The notes below the pieces were generated by a model. It saw only the letters and a list, made by a program, of their open reading frames with translations. It was not told the DNA's origin and did no database searches. A DNA stretch of 64,000 bases, from contig NZ_RJPR01000010.1 of the NCBI RefSeq assembly GCF_003943465.1, positions 1 to 64,000 of the forward strand, read 5' to 3'. Of the stretch, positions 28,200 to 38,242 are shown in pieces. Position numbers and translations under genes: made by a program. Every line of letters begins with the position of its first letter. Position 1 is the stretch's first letter. Origin of the DNA: Streptococcus cristatus (lineage in GTDB: Bacteria; Bacillota; Bacilli; Lactobacillales; Streptococcaceae).

Positions 28200-29473
28200 G
28201 TGATTTCCCTCATTTTTCTGTCAAATAAAACCTTTAAAAATAACCAGCGGAAGCCATTGTCCAAGAGAGTCCCAGCCCAGACTCCCGGCAGACCCAAGCC
28301 AAAGGTCACACCTAGTAAATATCCTGAGACGATGCGAATCAGCCACATACCAATAGTCGTGGCATAAAAGGGCAGTCTGGCATTGCCCAGACCCTGCCAA
28401 ACCGCTGTGTAAATCACGGTCCCAGCTGCCATGGGAGTGCCCAGCAGAGAAAAGAGGATGACCGAAAGACTGGCTGTGATCGCTCCGCTATTGTCCGTAT
28501 AGAGCAAGGTCAGCGGTCGACCAAGGGCGAAAATCCCTAAAGCCAAGGGCAGCATGCAAGCAAAAGAGAGCCAGAAGGCCCGCTGACGAATCAGACCAAC
28601 CGCTTGCATATCGCCCTCGCCAACCGCATGGGCGACCAACATGACTGTTGCTGTCGCGACCCCGAAAGCCGGCATGTAGTTAAACTGGGTCAGGACTTCG
28701 CCGATGGCATTCCCCGCTACTGCATCCGTTCCAAAGACGACCACAATGGCGATAATCACTACATCGCCCGCCCGCATCATGAGCCGCTCTCCAGCAGCCG
28801 GCAGAGACAGGCGCAAGAGCTCGCCATCTAAACCCCAGCGCCAGCGGATCGTGGACAAATCCAGCTCCCGCCAGAGAATGAGCACACCGACCAAACGAGC
28901 CAGCACCGTCCCCAGCGCTACGCCGACAATACCAAGCCGAAAGACGTAAATCCCCAGACCAGAAAAGAGGGCATTGAGGACATTGGTCAGAAGACTAACA
29001 TACATGGGGAATCTAGGATTGCGCGTGACCCGCACCAGAGCTCCAAAGGAAGTCATCAAGCCTAGTAGGACAATTGTTCCACCAACCAGAGCCAGATACA
29101 GACCGCCTGCTTCAGCCACCGCTTTTTCCGTCCCCAGCAGATCCAGCATCTGCCTACCAAAAAGCAGAGAAAGGAGACCTAGCAGAAGACTCAGAAGGAG
29201 CGTCAGCTTGATAGCCTCAGCTGTGTGATAGGCCAAACGCTCCTTGTCTCCCTGAGCCAGAGTCTTGGAGATGAGACTGGAAACAGCAGCCCCCAGCGCG
29301 ATAAAAATTGCCTGATAAATGGTAATGATATTGCCGGCCACCGATACACCAGAGATCGCAATCAGCCCAAGACTGGCCACCAGATAGCTGTCGACCATGC
29401 CCATGAGCATCTGCAAAAAGTTCTCTGCCATAGCTGGCAAGGCGATATTCATGATTTTTTTATAAGTCGTCAT
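28196..29473 (-). CDS. MATE-family efflux transporter
   Basis: About 425 residues with twelve hydrophobic segments in two halves (N-terminus MTTYKKIMNIALPAMAENFLQM). It exports drugs or cations using an ion gradient. The start at 29473 is chosen over the upstream reading because GGGAG precedes it and the MATE fold begins there. Substrate unknown. Confidence 0.85.
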   Translation of the reverse strand: MTTYKKIMNIALPAMAENFLQMLMGMVDSYLVASLGLIAISGVSVAGNIITIYQAIFIALGAAVSSLISKTLAQGDKERLAYHTAEAIKLTLLLSLLLGLLSLLFGRQMLDLLGTEKAVAEAGGLYLALVGGTIVLLGLMTSFGALVRVTRNPRFPMYVSLLTNVLNALFSGLGIYVFRLGIVGVALGTVLARLVGVLILWRELDLSTIRWRWGLDGELLRLSLPAAGERLMMRAGDVVIIAIVVVFGTDAVAGNAIGEVLTQFNYMPAFGVATATVMLVAHAVGEGDMQAVGLIRQRAFWLSFACMLPLALGIFALGRPLTLLYTDNSGAITASLSVILFSLLGTPMAAGTVIYTAVWQGLGNARLPFYATTIGMWLIRIVSGYLLGVTFGLGLPGVWAGTLLDNGFRWLFLKVLFDRKMREIT

Positions 29474-29535
29474 AGAGAAAATTCTCCCTCTTAAGCATAA
29501 GCTACTTCTCTTTCTTTCATTGGGCATCCTAAGAA

Positions 29536-29563
29536 AAAATCAGCCAGATATCCAGCTGATTTT
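29536..29563 (-). terminator. Terminator of thrC
   Basis: Stem AAAATCAGC/GCTGATTTT followed by TTTTTTC on the minus strand. Confidence 0.8.
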
Positions 29564-29581
29564 AGGCTTTCTAAGCCATTT

Positions 29582-31066
29582 TTACAATTCCAAGTAATCC
29601 TCGACTGCTACCTGCATTTGGTCTGCAGCAACCGTCGTTTTGTGACGAACAGGGGCAATTTCTAAGCCGTCCACAGCTGGTGGAAGGGCTACGCCAGAAA
29701 GTTCGTGCAGTTGGTCCAAAGCCTCAAAGTCACTAAGTCCTGTTTGACCAGTCACAGCCTCAACAGCCACAACTGGGAATTTATAGGGACTAGCGGTAGA
29801 CGCGATAACAGTCTTGCGCTGATCACCTGTTTCTGCCAAGTATTTTTGATAGACAGCAGACGCGACAGCCGTATGAGGGTCTTCGATGTAGTTAGAGACT
29901 TGATAGACTCGCTTGATTTCAGCAGCTGTTTCTTCTTCTGTCGCATAGTCAGCCGCAAAGAGCTCTAAAATCTCAGCATCAAAGTCCGTCAGTTCATACT
30001 GTCCATGATCATTCAGAGCCGCCATCAAGGCAGCTGTTTTCTCAGCGCTGTTACCAGACAGATGGAAAATCAAACGCTCCAAGTTAGAGGAAACCAGAAT
30101 ATCCATGGACGGACTAGACGTCACCTTGAAGCTCCGCTTCTTGTCATAAACCTGAGTCTTGAAGAAGTCTGTCAGGACATTGTTCTCATTCGAAGCGCAG
30201 ATTAGCTTGCCAACCGGCAGACCGATTTGCTTGGCATAGTAGGCCGCTAGGATATTACCAAAGTTCCCAGTCGGAACGGTAAAGTTGACCTTGTCTCCTG
30301 CTGTGATTTCTCCCGTCTTCACCAGCTGAGCATAAGCATAGACATAGTAGACAATCTGAGGCACTAAACGGCCGATATTCATGGAATTAGCTGATGAAAA
30401 CTGGAGTTTGTGCTCCAAGAGACGAGCTCGTAGATCTGTGTCATTGAACATGTGCTTGACATTAGTCTGGGCATCGTCAAAGTTGCCATCAATGGCAACG
30501 ACATGCGTATTGGCACCTGTCTGGGTCGTCATTTGCAGCTCTTGGACCTTGCTGACACCATCTTTGGGATAAAAGACGATGATTTCAGTCCCCGGAACAT
30601 CCGCAAAGCCTGCCATAGCCGCCTTGCCCGTGTCACCAGAAGTCGCCGTCAAAATGACAATTTTGTTTTCCAAGCCGTGCTTTTTGGCTGCGGTTGTCAT
30701 CAGATGAGGCAGGATAGACAAAGCCATATCCTTGAAGGCAATGGTCGCTCCGTGGAAAAGTTCTAGATTGTACTGACCATCCAGCTTGACCAAGGGAGCA
30801 ATCGCCGCATCATCAAACTTGCTGTCGTAAGCATTGGTAATACAATGATCCAGCTCTGCTTCAGAAAAATCATCCAAAAAAGCAGACAACACCAGCTTGG
30901 CTACTTCCTGATAAGAAGCGTCTTTAAGCTTGGCAAAGTCCAAATCGACCTGCGGATAGGTAATGGGCGTAAAGAGCCCGCCGTCTGTTGCCAAACCTTG
31001 CAGAATCGCCTGGCTGGCTGTTACTCTATTCTTTTCGTCACGCGTTGATTGATAAACTAAAGTCAT
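29582..31066 (-). CDS. thrC: Threonine synthase
   Basis: 494 residues, the long class. The PLP lysine lies in ELFHGATIAFKDMALS, with the phosphate-binding region ATSGDTGKAAMAG and substrate loop SANSMNIGRLVPQI. It converts O-phosphohomoserine to threonine. It stands alone here, with its own promoter region and terminator. Confidence 0.97.
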   Translation of the reverse strand: MTLVYQSTRDEKNRVTASQAILQGLATDGGLFTPITYPQVDLDFAKLKDASYQEVAKLVLSAFLDDFSEAELDHCITNAYDSKFDDAAIAPLVKLDGQYNLELFHGATIAFKDMALSILPHLMTTAAKKHGLENKIVILTATSGDTGKAAMAGFADVPGTEIIVFYPKDGVSKVQELQMTTQTGANTHVVAIDGNFDDAQTNVKHMFNDTDLRARLLEHKLQFSSANSMNIGRLVPQIVYYVYAYAQLVKTGEITAGDKVNFTVPTGNFGNILAAYYAKQIGLPVGKLICASNENNVLTDFFKTQVYDKKRSFKVTSSPSMDILVSSNLERLIFHLSGNSAEKTAALMAALNDHGQYELTDFDAEILELFAADYATEEETAAEIKRVYQVSNYIEDPHTAVASAVYQKYLAETGDQRKTVIASTASPYKFPVVAVEAVTGQTGLSDFEALDQLHELSGVALPPAVDGLEIAPVRHKTTVAADQMQVAVEDYLEL

Positions 31067-31154
31067 TCTCTCTCATCCTTTATCTGTAGTTCGTTTTATT
31101 ATATCAAAATTTATCAGAAAATTCTTCATTTTCATCAAAATTAAAAAACAAAAA

Positions 31155-31329
31155 GAGAGTGGGACAGAAATCGGTAATTCGTTAGAATTCGATTTCGTCG
31201 TCCCACCTCCGCACAGTTGAGTAGGGCTGTAAAAGCTGATGAAATCAGCGTAGTAGAGCCCACTCAACCACTGCGTCTTGCTCGACAATCCAAAGACAAT
31301 TGAGAGGCTAGGACTTTTGTCCCAGACTC
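31155..31329 (+). repeat. ~175-bp three-hairpin dispersed repeat, copy C
   Basis: Same element as at 19556-19732; its right end lies 9 bp from the stop codon of the minus-strand GNAT gene. Confidence 0.85.
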
Positions 31330-31338
31330 AATCAAATA

Positions 31339-32034
31339 TCAAAACTCAGACAAGGCTTTTATTTGCTGGCCCTTTTCGTCGAAATTGTCTGAGCTCAGCC
31401 ATTTCTCCAAACGATTCTTAACGGCAGGCCAATCGCTGTCAATCATGGAGAGCCAGTCCGTGTCTCGGTTGCGCCCCTTATAGACGACCGCCTTGCGAAA
31501 CCTGCCTTCATAGGTGAAACCAAGTCTCTCTGCTGCCCGCCTTGAGGGCTGATTGAGTGCATCGCATTTCCATTCGTAACGGCGATACTCCAGCTCTTCA
31601 AAGACATAGCGTGCCAGTAAGTACTGGGCTTCTGTAGCCAGTCTAGTTCGCTTCAACTTGGGCGAATAGGTCACAGCACCTACTTCAATCACACGATTGC
31701 CTCGGTCAATTCTCATTAATGCGAAAGTTCCCAGCGCCTTGCCGCTCTCCTTGTCCACAATGGCATAGTGGAAACGATCCTGAGCCGCCAGCATCCGATC
31801 TAGCAAACTATCCCACTCCTCCTGACTCTGAGCAGCATTTTGAAAGAGATAGGTCCACATGTCAGCGGGTGAATCCGGACCATATACTTCGTATAAATCT
31901 GCTCCATGCTTGTCTTTGGACAACCGCTCAATGACAACATACTGACCTTCTTTTCGCTCCAGCTTGGGCAGATCCCCCGGCTTAAAGTCCGACAGAGCCT
32001 CTCCAATAGGCTGGCCTAGTTCATTGATTCGCAT
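31339..32034 (-). CDS. GNAT acetyltransferase, RimJ/RimL type
   Basis: 231 residues starting MRINELGQPIGEAL. The acyl-CoA-binding region is RTRLATEAQYLLARYVFEE, followed by YRRYEWKCDALNQPSRRAAERLGF and the EGRFRKAVVYKGR block, typical of RimJ/L-like N-acetyltransferases. The start at 32034 has GTGAGG upstream. Target unknown. The 279-bp gap to the rpiR gene contains a TATAAT at about 32264 facing rpiR. Confidence 0.85.
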   Translation of the reverse strand: MRINELGQPIGEALSDFKPGDLPKLERKEGQYVVIERLSKDKHGADLYEVYGPDSPADMWTYLFQNAAQSQEEWDSLLDRMLAAQDRFHYAIVDKESGKALGTFALMRIDRGNRVIEVGAVTYSPKLKRTRLATEAQYLLARYVFEELEYRRYEWKCDALNQPSRRAAERLGFTYEGRFRKAVVYKGRNRDTDWLSMIDSDWPAVKNRLEKWLSSDNFDEKGQQIKALSEF

Positions 32035-32313
32035 AAAAAACCTCACAATATAACTTTACTGATCTCCAAAATAAGACTTGGAACATTACTTGTGTAAATT
32101 ATAGCACTTTTTTTTCATTCGGCGCAAACTTTAGGAAATACCTCTTCAGAAAAAGGAGGTCATATTATCTAGAAATATTGAGACTACTGATCGCTCATAC
32201 TCCAATGGAAAGTGAGGTCTGATAATTCTTGACTGTGAAAACACTTTATTCCCTCTAAACTATGTTATAATGAAATTATGTTTTATTATTTTGACCAAAG
32301 AAAGTGACCCATC

Positions 32314-33159
32314 ATGAGACACCAGCAAAATATCTTGGCCATCATCGAAAGCTGTTACGACATTATGACCGATGTCGAAAAACAGATTGCCGACTATTTT
32401 TTGACTCCGACAGAGATAGAAGGTGATCTGTCCTCCCTTGAAGTAGCCCAAACTTTACACATCTCACAGGCGGCCTTGACCCGTTTTGCAAAAAAATGTG
32501 GCTTTAAGGGCTATAGGGAGTTCAACTTCCAATATCTCCAACAGCTGAAAATCAGCAAAACGGAGCATACAAATCTTAAAAATGATTCGTCCCGCCAGGT
32601 GCTACGCAACTATATTCAAATTCGGCAACAAACCGAGGACTTGATTGACGAAAAAAGATTGGAGCGCGTTGCTCAGCTGATTGAAAAAGCGGATCGTGTC
32701 TATTTTTTTGGCACGGGAAGCTCGGGGCTCGTCGCTCGCGATATGAAACTGCGCTTCATGCGCTTAGGGGTTATTTGTGAAGCTCTGACAGATGCGGATG
32801 GCTTTGCTTGGACAACGAGCATTTTAGACAAAAACTGCCTAGTTATCGGCTTTTCTCTTTCAGGCCAAACCCCATCCATTATTGACAGCCTGATTGATGC
32901 TAAGGGCATGGGAGCCAAGACCGTATTAATCACTGGCCAGCCTGATTTGATTAAAGAAGACTTTTCAGAAATCATCCCAGTTGCAATGCAAAGTAAACCT
33001 CAGTTCATCCAACGAATCTCAGCTCAGTTCCCAATGTTGCTGATGATTGACATACTTTATGCCTTTTTCCTAGAAATTGACCGAGAGAGAAAGGAAAAAA
33101 TCTTCAATAGTTACTGGGAAAATCACAAACTTAACGGCTATTACCGTAGGCATCAATAA
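32314..33159 (+). CDS. RpiR-family regulator of sialic-acid genes
   Basis: 281 residues. The N-terminal helix-turn-helix (about 1-77, LEVAQTLHISQAALTRFAKKCG) is followed by a SIS sugar-phosphate-binding domain (about 125-260, VYFFGTGSSGLVARDMKLR). By position it should sense an amino-sugar phosphate and control the adjacent nan/sat genes, as the pneumococcal equivalent does. It is on the plus strand, convergent with nanK. Confidence 0.88.
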   Translation: MRHQQNILAIIESCYDIMTDVEKQIADYFLTPTEIEGDLSSLEVAQTLHISQAALTRFAKKCGFKGYREFNFQYLQQLKISKTEHTNLKNDSSRQVLRNYIQIRQQTEDLIDEKRLERVAQLIEKADRVYFFGTGSSGLVARDMKLRFMRLGVICEALTDADGFAWTTSILDKNCLVIGFSLSGQTPSIIDSLIDAKGMGAKTVLITGQPDLIKEDFSEIIPVAMQSKPQFIQRISAQFPMLLMIDILYAFFLEIDRERKEKIFNSYWENHKLNGYYRRHQ

Positions 33160-33191
33160 AAGGCTAGGACAAAAATCCTGGCCTTATTTTT
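33160..33191 (+). terminator. Terminator of the rpiR-type gene
   Basis: Stem AAGGCTAGGA (33160-33169) with TCCTGGCCTT (33176-33185), then ATTTTT. The stem resembles the last hairpin of the ~175-bp repeat. The following 33192-33400 shows nothing clear. Confidence 0.85.
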
Positions 33192-33400
33192 AACTCCTTG
33201 ATGGGTTACTGATTGCTCAACCTCAAAGGGCTGGTACTTCTTAAAAGGCTTGGGCAACCTTTTAAATCTACTCCTAAAGACAAGTGGGCAAAGTTAAATT
33301 TTTTGAAAATTTAGCTCTATCCACCGAATTTTTCCTGTCATTTCAATTCCTTCTAAAATATCGTCTAGCCGTCTACAGAAGCAGTTTGTCTAAAAGCAAG

Positions 33401-33425
33401 AAACCTGAGGTCACTCCCCAGGTTT
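33401..33425 (-). terminator. Terminator of the nan operon
   Basis: Stem AAACCTG/CAGGTTT followed by TTTCTTGCTTTT on the minus strand, just after the nanK stop codon. Confidence 0.7.
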
Positions 33426-33432
33426 TCTTAGA

Positions 33433-34317
33433 TTACTGATGTTTATTTTTAAAGTGGTAGTAGGCTCCGAACATGCCTGCCGTATTTTGGTGATAGGCAA
33501 AGGCTAGTTTGGTCTTCTCAGCCATGCTCGGCACCAGAGCATCCTTGAGAGCCGCTTGGATACGCGGTCGAAGAATGGCCTCTTGCCCCATAATACCACC
33601 GCCCAAGACGACGATTTCCGGATTGACGACATAGCAGATATTGGCAATGCCTTGACCCAGATAGCCAACCATGCGATCGATGCCCTCAATACAGAGTTTA
33701 TTGCCTTCGGTCGCTTCTTTGAAAATCCTGCGACCATTCCAGAGAGAGGGATCTTCTCCGTGCAATTCAGCGACATATTGAACCAAGGCTGTGGTCGAAG
33801 CCACATCCTGAAAGGCTCCGTCAGGCAGGTGCAGATAGCCTACTTCGCAGGCTGAGTTGCTAAAGCCGTGAAAAACTTGCCCATCCGCTACTAGACAGCC
33901 ACCAATCCCTGTCCCAATCGTTAGACAGACCGCAATTTTTGCTCCCTTACCATGGCCAGACATGACCTCAGCCAGACCGGCACAATTGACGTCGTTCTCA
34001 ATCTCGCAAGGAATAGAAAATTCCTCCTCCAAGACCTTCTTAAATTGCGTCCCAGCATAATTAGGAATCTGAGGACCAGCATAAAAGATCTCTCCCTTGT
34101 CTGGATCGACCATGCCAGCTGAGGATATACAAATCCCAGCCAGAGCTCCTTTTTCTAAATAGGCTGCAACAATTCCTTCAACTTTCTGCATAATCTCTGG
34201 ACCACCCTTATGGGCTTCCGTAGGTATTTCATGGGCTTCTACTAGCGTTTCTTGGTCGTCGATCAGGCCGTATTTGATATTGGTGCCGCCAATGTCAATC
34301 GTAACATAATTTCCCAT
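33433..34317 (-). CDS. nanK: ROK-family kinase, probable N-acetylmannosamine kinase
   Basis: 294 residues. The ATP site reads VTIDIGGTNIKYGLI, with CLTIGTGIGGCLV and IVVLGGGIMG. The usual ROK zinc-binding Cys cluster is missing; the region after EVGYLHL reads DGAFQDVASTTAL. It would phosphorylate ManNAc to ManNAc-6-P, feeding NanE. The start at 34317 follows AAGGA. Close spacing to nanA supports the role. Confidence 0.85.
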   Translation of the reverse strand: MGNYVTIDIGGTNIKYGLIDDQETLVEAHEIPTEAHKGGPEIMQKVEGIVAAYLEKGALAGICISSAGMVDPDKGEIFYAGPQIPNYAGTQFKKVLEEEFSIPCEIENDVNCAGLAEVMSGHGKGAKIAVCLTIGTGIGGCLVADGQVFHGFSNSACEVGYLHLPDGAFQDVASTTALVQYVAELHGEDPSLWNGRRIFKEATEGNKLCIEGIDRMVGYLGQGIANICYVVNPEIVVLGGGIMGQEAILRPRIQAALKDALVPSMAEKTKLAFAYHQNTAGMFGAYYHFKNKHQ

Positions 34318-34334
34318 AAGCATCCTTCTTTCTT

Positions 34335-35252
34335 TTAGAGGAAGCGCTCCTTAGTTTCTTGGATCAAGGCCGCTGCTGCTTCTACGACTGGACGGTCTGC
34401 TTCTACGACTGGTGTCAGAGGAGCACGGACAGAGCCGATAGCCAGTCCTTCGTTGAGCTTGAGAACTTCTTTGATAACAGCATACATATTGCCGTGAGCA
34501 CTGGTTAGCTTGCCGATAATGTCGTTAATGGCAAACTGCAGCTCTTTAGCTCTTTCCAATTCCTTGTCAGCAATCAGTTGATTGAGTTTGAGGAAGAGCT
34601 CTGGCATAGCTCCATAGGTACCACCAATTCCAGCTGCAGCACCCATAAGACGGCCACCTAAGAATTGCTCATCTGGACCGTTAAAGACCAAATGGTCACT
34701 GCCACCAAGTGCTGCAAATGTCTGGATGTCCTGAACTGGCATGGAGGAATTTTTCACCCCAATCACGCGCTCATTTTTCAGCATTTCCTTATAAAGACTC
34801 GGAGTCAGCGCTGCACCAGCCAATTGTGGAATATTATAAATCACAAAATCAGTATGTGGGGCAGCCACACTGATATCATTCCAGTACTGAGCGACAGAAT
34901 ATTCTGGCAGACGGAAATAAATCGGCGGAATAGCCGCAATGGCATCAACTCCTAGAGCTTCCGCATGTTTTGCCAACTCGATACTGTCCTTAGTATTGTT
35001 GCAGGCTACGTGAGCAATAATAGTCAGTTTGCCCTTAGCAACTTTCATTACTTCTTCCAAAATTACTTTTCTGTCGGCCACGCTCTGGTAGATACATTCT
35101 CCTGACGAGCCGTTGACATAGAGACCTTGCACGCCCTTGTCGATGAAATACTCCACCAAAGCGCGAGTCCGCTCCGGGCTGATTTCACCCTCCTCGTCAT
35201 AACAGGCATAAAAAGCTGGGATGACACCGTGATATTTCTTTAAATCTTTCAT
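34335..35252 (-). CDS. nanA: N-acetylneuraminate lyase
   Basis: 305 residues, a DHDPS-type TIM barrel. GSSGE is the carboxylate site, FVIYNIP supplies the catalytic Tyr, and VIGVKNSS supplies the Schiff-base Lys. It splits sialic acid into ManNAc and pyruvate in the cytosol. The ATG at 35252 is taken; a TTG two codons earlier has slightly better SD spacing. Confidence 0.93.
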   Translation of the reverse strand: MKDLKKYHGVIPAFYACYDEEGEISPERTRALVEYFIDKGVQGLYVNGSSGECIYQSVADRKVILEEVMKVAKGKLTIIAHVACNNTKDSIELAKHAEALGVDAIAAIPPIYFRLPEYSVAQYWNDISVAAPHTDFVIYNIPQLAGAALTPSLYKEMLKNERVIGVKNSSMPVQDIQTFAALGGSDHLVFNGPDEQFLGGRLMGAAAGIGGTYGAMPELFLKLNQLIADKELERAKELQFAINDIIGKLTSAHGNMYAVIKEVLKLNEGLAIGSVRAPLTPVVEADRPVVEAAAALIQETKERFL

Positions 35253-35285
35253 TTTCAAATTTTCTCCAAATGTACTAATTGTAGA

Positions 35286-35936
35286 TTATAGACTGCTATA
35301 TTTAGCGAAGATTTTTTCCAAAATAGGAAGCTGTAAAAAAGCCAGACCTGCAAAACCGATAAAGGCAAAGAGGGAAAATCCTAACAGCAACACCAAGCCT
35401 GAACTATAGATAATGACAAGGATCGCGGCTATAACCGCCATCATAACAAAGAACCAAGGAAAATTCAGACTTACAATCACTAGGCTGGTCTGTAAAAGGT
35501 CTCTAAAAGACATGAGAAACTTACCAGCCAAGGGATAAACGCAAAGAGAAAGCAGGATTGTAAAAATAATAATTCCAAAACAAACCGCCTTTAAAACTTG
35601 GAAAGGCAGAGCTTCCTGCGTCCGAAAAAGCAGGAGGTCAAAGAGACTGATACCGACTAAAGCCAATTCCAGCAAGCCCAGTTTGAGCCCTTGCTTCCAA
35701 TTTTCTCGAAAGATTCGAGTGTAAGTTCTGATTACTTTTACCCGACGGTTTCCCTTGATTTCAAAAAGTGTCTGATAGAGGCTGATCTTGGCAATCCCAA
35801 TGGTCACCAAGGGCAGGCAAGACAAGAGAAAGAGAAGATTGACCGTCATCAAATCTAGGATTTTCTCACAGATTTGCATGAAGAAATTATCCGTATCAAA
35901 TATAGCTCTGATGAGTCCTGTTCCCTTATCTGACAT
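35286..35936 (-). CDS. DUF624 (YesL-like) membrane protein
   Basis: 216 residues with five to six membrane segments and the DUF624 pattern (DLMTVNLLFLLSCLPLVTIG near the N-terminus, IFRENWKQGLKLG). These proteins often accompany sugar ABC transporters without known biochemical role. Its position inside the nan operon suggests a part in sialic-acid uptake or its control. Confidence 0.8.
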   Translation of the reverse strand: MSDKGTGLIRAIFDTDNFFMQICEKILDLMTVNLLFLLSCLPLVTIGIAKISLYQTLFEIKGNRRVKVIRTYTRIFRENWKQGLKLGLLELALVGISLFDLLLFRTQEALPFQVLKAVCFGIIIFTILLSLCVYPLAGKFLMSFRDLLQTSLVIVSLNFPWFFVMMAVIAAILVIIYSSGLVLLLGFSLFAFIGFAGLAFLQLPILEKIFAKYSSL

Positions 35937-35991
35937 AAGTTTCTCCTTTCTCTACTAGCCTTGCACCCTCAAAAATCTCGCTCACCTAGGG

Positions 35992-36444
35992 CTAGTCTAT
36001 TAACACTTTAAAAAGATACTTTCTGACATTTTCTTCCAGACCCGCATAGCCATTCGGCTGATGGGCTTCTCCTGGAAAGAAAATCGCAAAATTATGGTAA
36101 TCCAACAAGAGAGGATAACGATTTTGACAATGAACAAAGCCGATATCCGCCTCTTCATCAAAAGCCACTGCCTCATCGACTATCTGGCTACCATAGGCAG
36201 AATACTCATGCCCTGCTACTAGCAGATGAAAATCTGCATATTTTTTATGATATTCAAATTGATCATTGGCCTCTTGATTGAGCGTGTTTTCCTGAACCAA
36301 GAGAAAGACCTTATCTCCATCCACTTCATGGCGTCCCAAGTCAAAGCTGTCTTTGCGGTGCTCATAGAGATAATCAATCGCTTTATCCAGATTTGGATGA
36401 AGGCCCTTGTAACGAGTCACATTTTTTAAATCATCAAAAATCAT
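35992..36444 (-). CDS. YhcH/YjgK/YiaL family protein, sialic-acid anomerase-like
   Basis: 150 residues with a cupin-like fold: HRKDSFDLGRHEVDGDKVFLLVQ, FEYHKKYADFHLLVAG with metal-binding His/Glu, and FAIFFPGEAHQPNGY. Related NanQ speeds opening of the alpha anomer of sialic acid to the lyase substrate form. Co-location with nanA supports that. Confidence 0.82.
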   Translation of the reverse strand: MIFDDLKNVTRYKGLHPNLDKAIDYLYEHRKDSFDLGRHEVDGDKVFLLVQENTLNQEANDQFEYHKKYADFHLLVAGHEYSAYGSQIVDEAVAFDEEADIGFVHCQNRYPLLLDYHNFAIFFPGEAHQPNGYAGLEENVRKYLFKVLID

Positions 36445-36469
36445 AGTTTTATTTCCTCTATTGAGTGCC

Positions 36470-37300
36470 TTATCCTTTGACAGCTCCCATAGTAATCCCT
36501 TGGGTAAAGGATTTTTGGAAGATGAGGAAGACTGCTACGATTGGCACCGCCGCCAAAGCAGCACCGGCCATAATCAAACCATAGTTGGTTGCCATCTCAG
36601 CCTGCATAGTCGCAACCCCTAACGAAATCGTCAGATTGTTCCGCGAGGTCAACATTACGAGCTGCATGAAATAGTCATTCCAAGTATTGATAAAGGTAAA
36701 GATAGCTAGAGCAGCAAAGCCGGGTTTGACGATAGGAAAGGCTACACTCCAGAAGGTTCGGATTTCACCACAACCGTCGATCTTAGCTGATTCCAGAAGC
36801 TCTGTCGGGATATTTTCACTAAACTGCTTCATGAGGAAGACCCCGAACGGCCAGCCAACTAAAGGCAAAATAACCGCCCAAAGGGTATCGTGGATTCCCA
36901 TGAAATTGACAATCCGCACTAGAGGTACTAGGACAACCTGCTTAGGCAAGGCCATAGCCGCGATAAAGATAGCAAAGAGAATCCGTTGCCCATAAAAGCG
37001 TTTCTTAGCCAAAACATAACCAGCTAGGGATGACGTCGCACAAACCAAGAACATGGTCGCAAGAGAAATGAAGACACTGTTCCACATCCATTGTAAAGCT
37101 GGGTTTTGAACGGCTAATTGCTGGAAGTTCTCTGTTGTCGGGTTTTGTGGCCACCATTGAGGCGGAATCATAATTGTATCCGGCTGAGATTTAAAAGCGC
37201 CAGTCAGAATCCAATAGAATGGAAAGACAAAGAGCACGGTCAAAAGTGCTAAAATAACAGATGAGAACACTTTAAATGAATTAAATTTTTTTGGTTTCAT
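36470..37300 (-). CDS. satC: Sialic-acid ABC transporter permease, MalG-like
   Basis: 276 residues with six membrane segments. The EAA-like coupling loop is LLESAKIDGCGEIRTFWSVAFPIVKP. The start MKPKKFNS at 37300 has GGAG upstream; a longer reading overlaps the previous gene. It pairs with the upstream permease. The symbol is by analogy to the pneumococcal satABC order. Confidence 0.85.
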   Translation of the reverse strand: MKPKKFNSFKVFSSVILALLTVLFVFPFYWILTGAFKSQPDTIMIPPQWWPQNPTTENFQQLAVQNPALQWMWNSVFISLATMFLVCATSSLAGYVLAKKRFYGQRILFAIFIAAMALPKQVVLVPLVRIVNFMGIHDTLWAVILPLVGWPFGVFLMKQFSENIPTELLESAKIDGCGEIRTFWSVAFPIVKPGFAALAIFTFINTWNDYFMQLVMLTSRNNLTISLGVATMQAEMATNYGLIMAGAALAAVPIVAVFLIFQKSFTQGITMGAVKG

Positions 37301-37316
37301 ATTCCTGCTCCTTTCT

Positions 37317-38204
37317 TTAATATTCCACATCATTACCGAGGATCTTGAACTGGGCGAAACTGATAATCGCAATCATAATCGCCAGAAAGACTCCCATAGT
37401 GTTTGCATAGCCATATTCAGATAGCTTGAAGGCTTTTTCATATAGATAGTACATAAGCGTACTAGTTGAGTAGTTTGGTCCACCTGATGTCAACAGCTGA
37501 ATCAAGGCGAAACATTGGAATGAGTTAATAGTGGTGATAATAGCGATATAAAGTGTCGTTGGCAAGAGACTCGGCCATTTGATTTTCCAAAAAACTTGCA
37601 TCTCTGTCGCCCCATCCACACGCGCGGCCTCAACTAGAGAATTATCGATATTTCCCATAGCTGCAATGTAGAGAATGATCGGCTGACCGACAGATGTTGT
37701 CAGCAAAATAACAATGATAGCAGCCAAGGCCCACTGTTTGTCTCCCAACCAAGAAATGTTTTGGTTGATGATATGGCCAGATTTCAAAACAAAGTTCAAA
37801 ATACCAGACAACGGATCGTAGATCCACTTCCACACGACTGTCACGGCAACACTACCTGTAACAACCGGTAGGAAGAAGACAAAACGGTAGAAAGAGCGAG
37901 AAACAGCATTCATCTCATAGGTTTGTGAAGCTACAAACAAAGAGAAGAGCACAACTACTGGCACAGAGCCGATTACAATAATAACTGTATTAATGAGTGA
38001 CTTAACAAAAACTGGATCATTGAACATCCGAATGTAGTTATCAAACCCAACGAATGTAAATGAGGTCATTGTATAATTAAAGAAACTAGTGATAAATCCC
38101 ATTATCATAGGCGCTAAAACAAATACTGTAAAGAATATAAGAATTGGAGCTAAAAACGCATATGATATTAGGGTTTCTTTCATTCTGATTTTATTGACTT
38201 TCAC
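37317..38204 (-). CDS. satB: Sialic-acid ABC transporter permease, MalF-like (GTG start)
   Basis: 295 residues, six membrane segments, coupling loop LVEAARVDGATEMQVFWKIKWP. The GTG start at 38204 is supported by GAGGGG 9 nt upstream. A strong hairpin separates it from the binding-protein gene. Confidence 0.85.
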   Translation of the reverse strand: MKVNKIRMKETLISYAFLAPILIFFTVFVLAPMIMGFITSFFNYTMTSFTFVGFDNYIRMFNDPVFVKSLINTVIIVIGSVPVVVLFSLFVASQTYEMNAVSRSFYRFVFFLPVVTGSVAVTVVWKWIYDPLSGILNFVLKSGHIINQNISWLGDKQWALAAIIVILLTTSVGQPIILYIAAMGNIDNSLVEAARVDGATEMQVFWKIKWPSLLPTTLYIAIITTINSFQCFALIQLLTSGGPNYSTSTLMYYLYEKAFKLSEYGYANTMGVFLAIMIAIISFAQFKILGNDVEY

Positions 38205-38242
38205 AATGAGGTACCCCTCTTTCAAGATTTTCTAACAAAATA

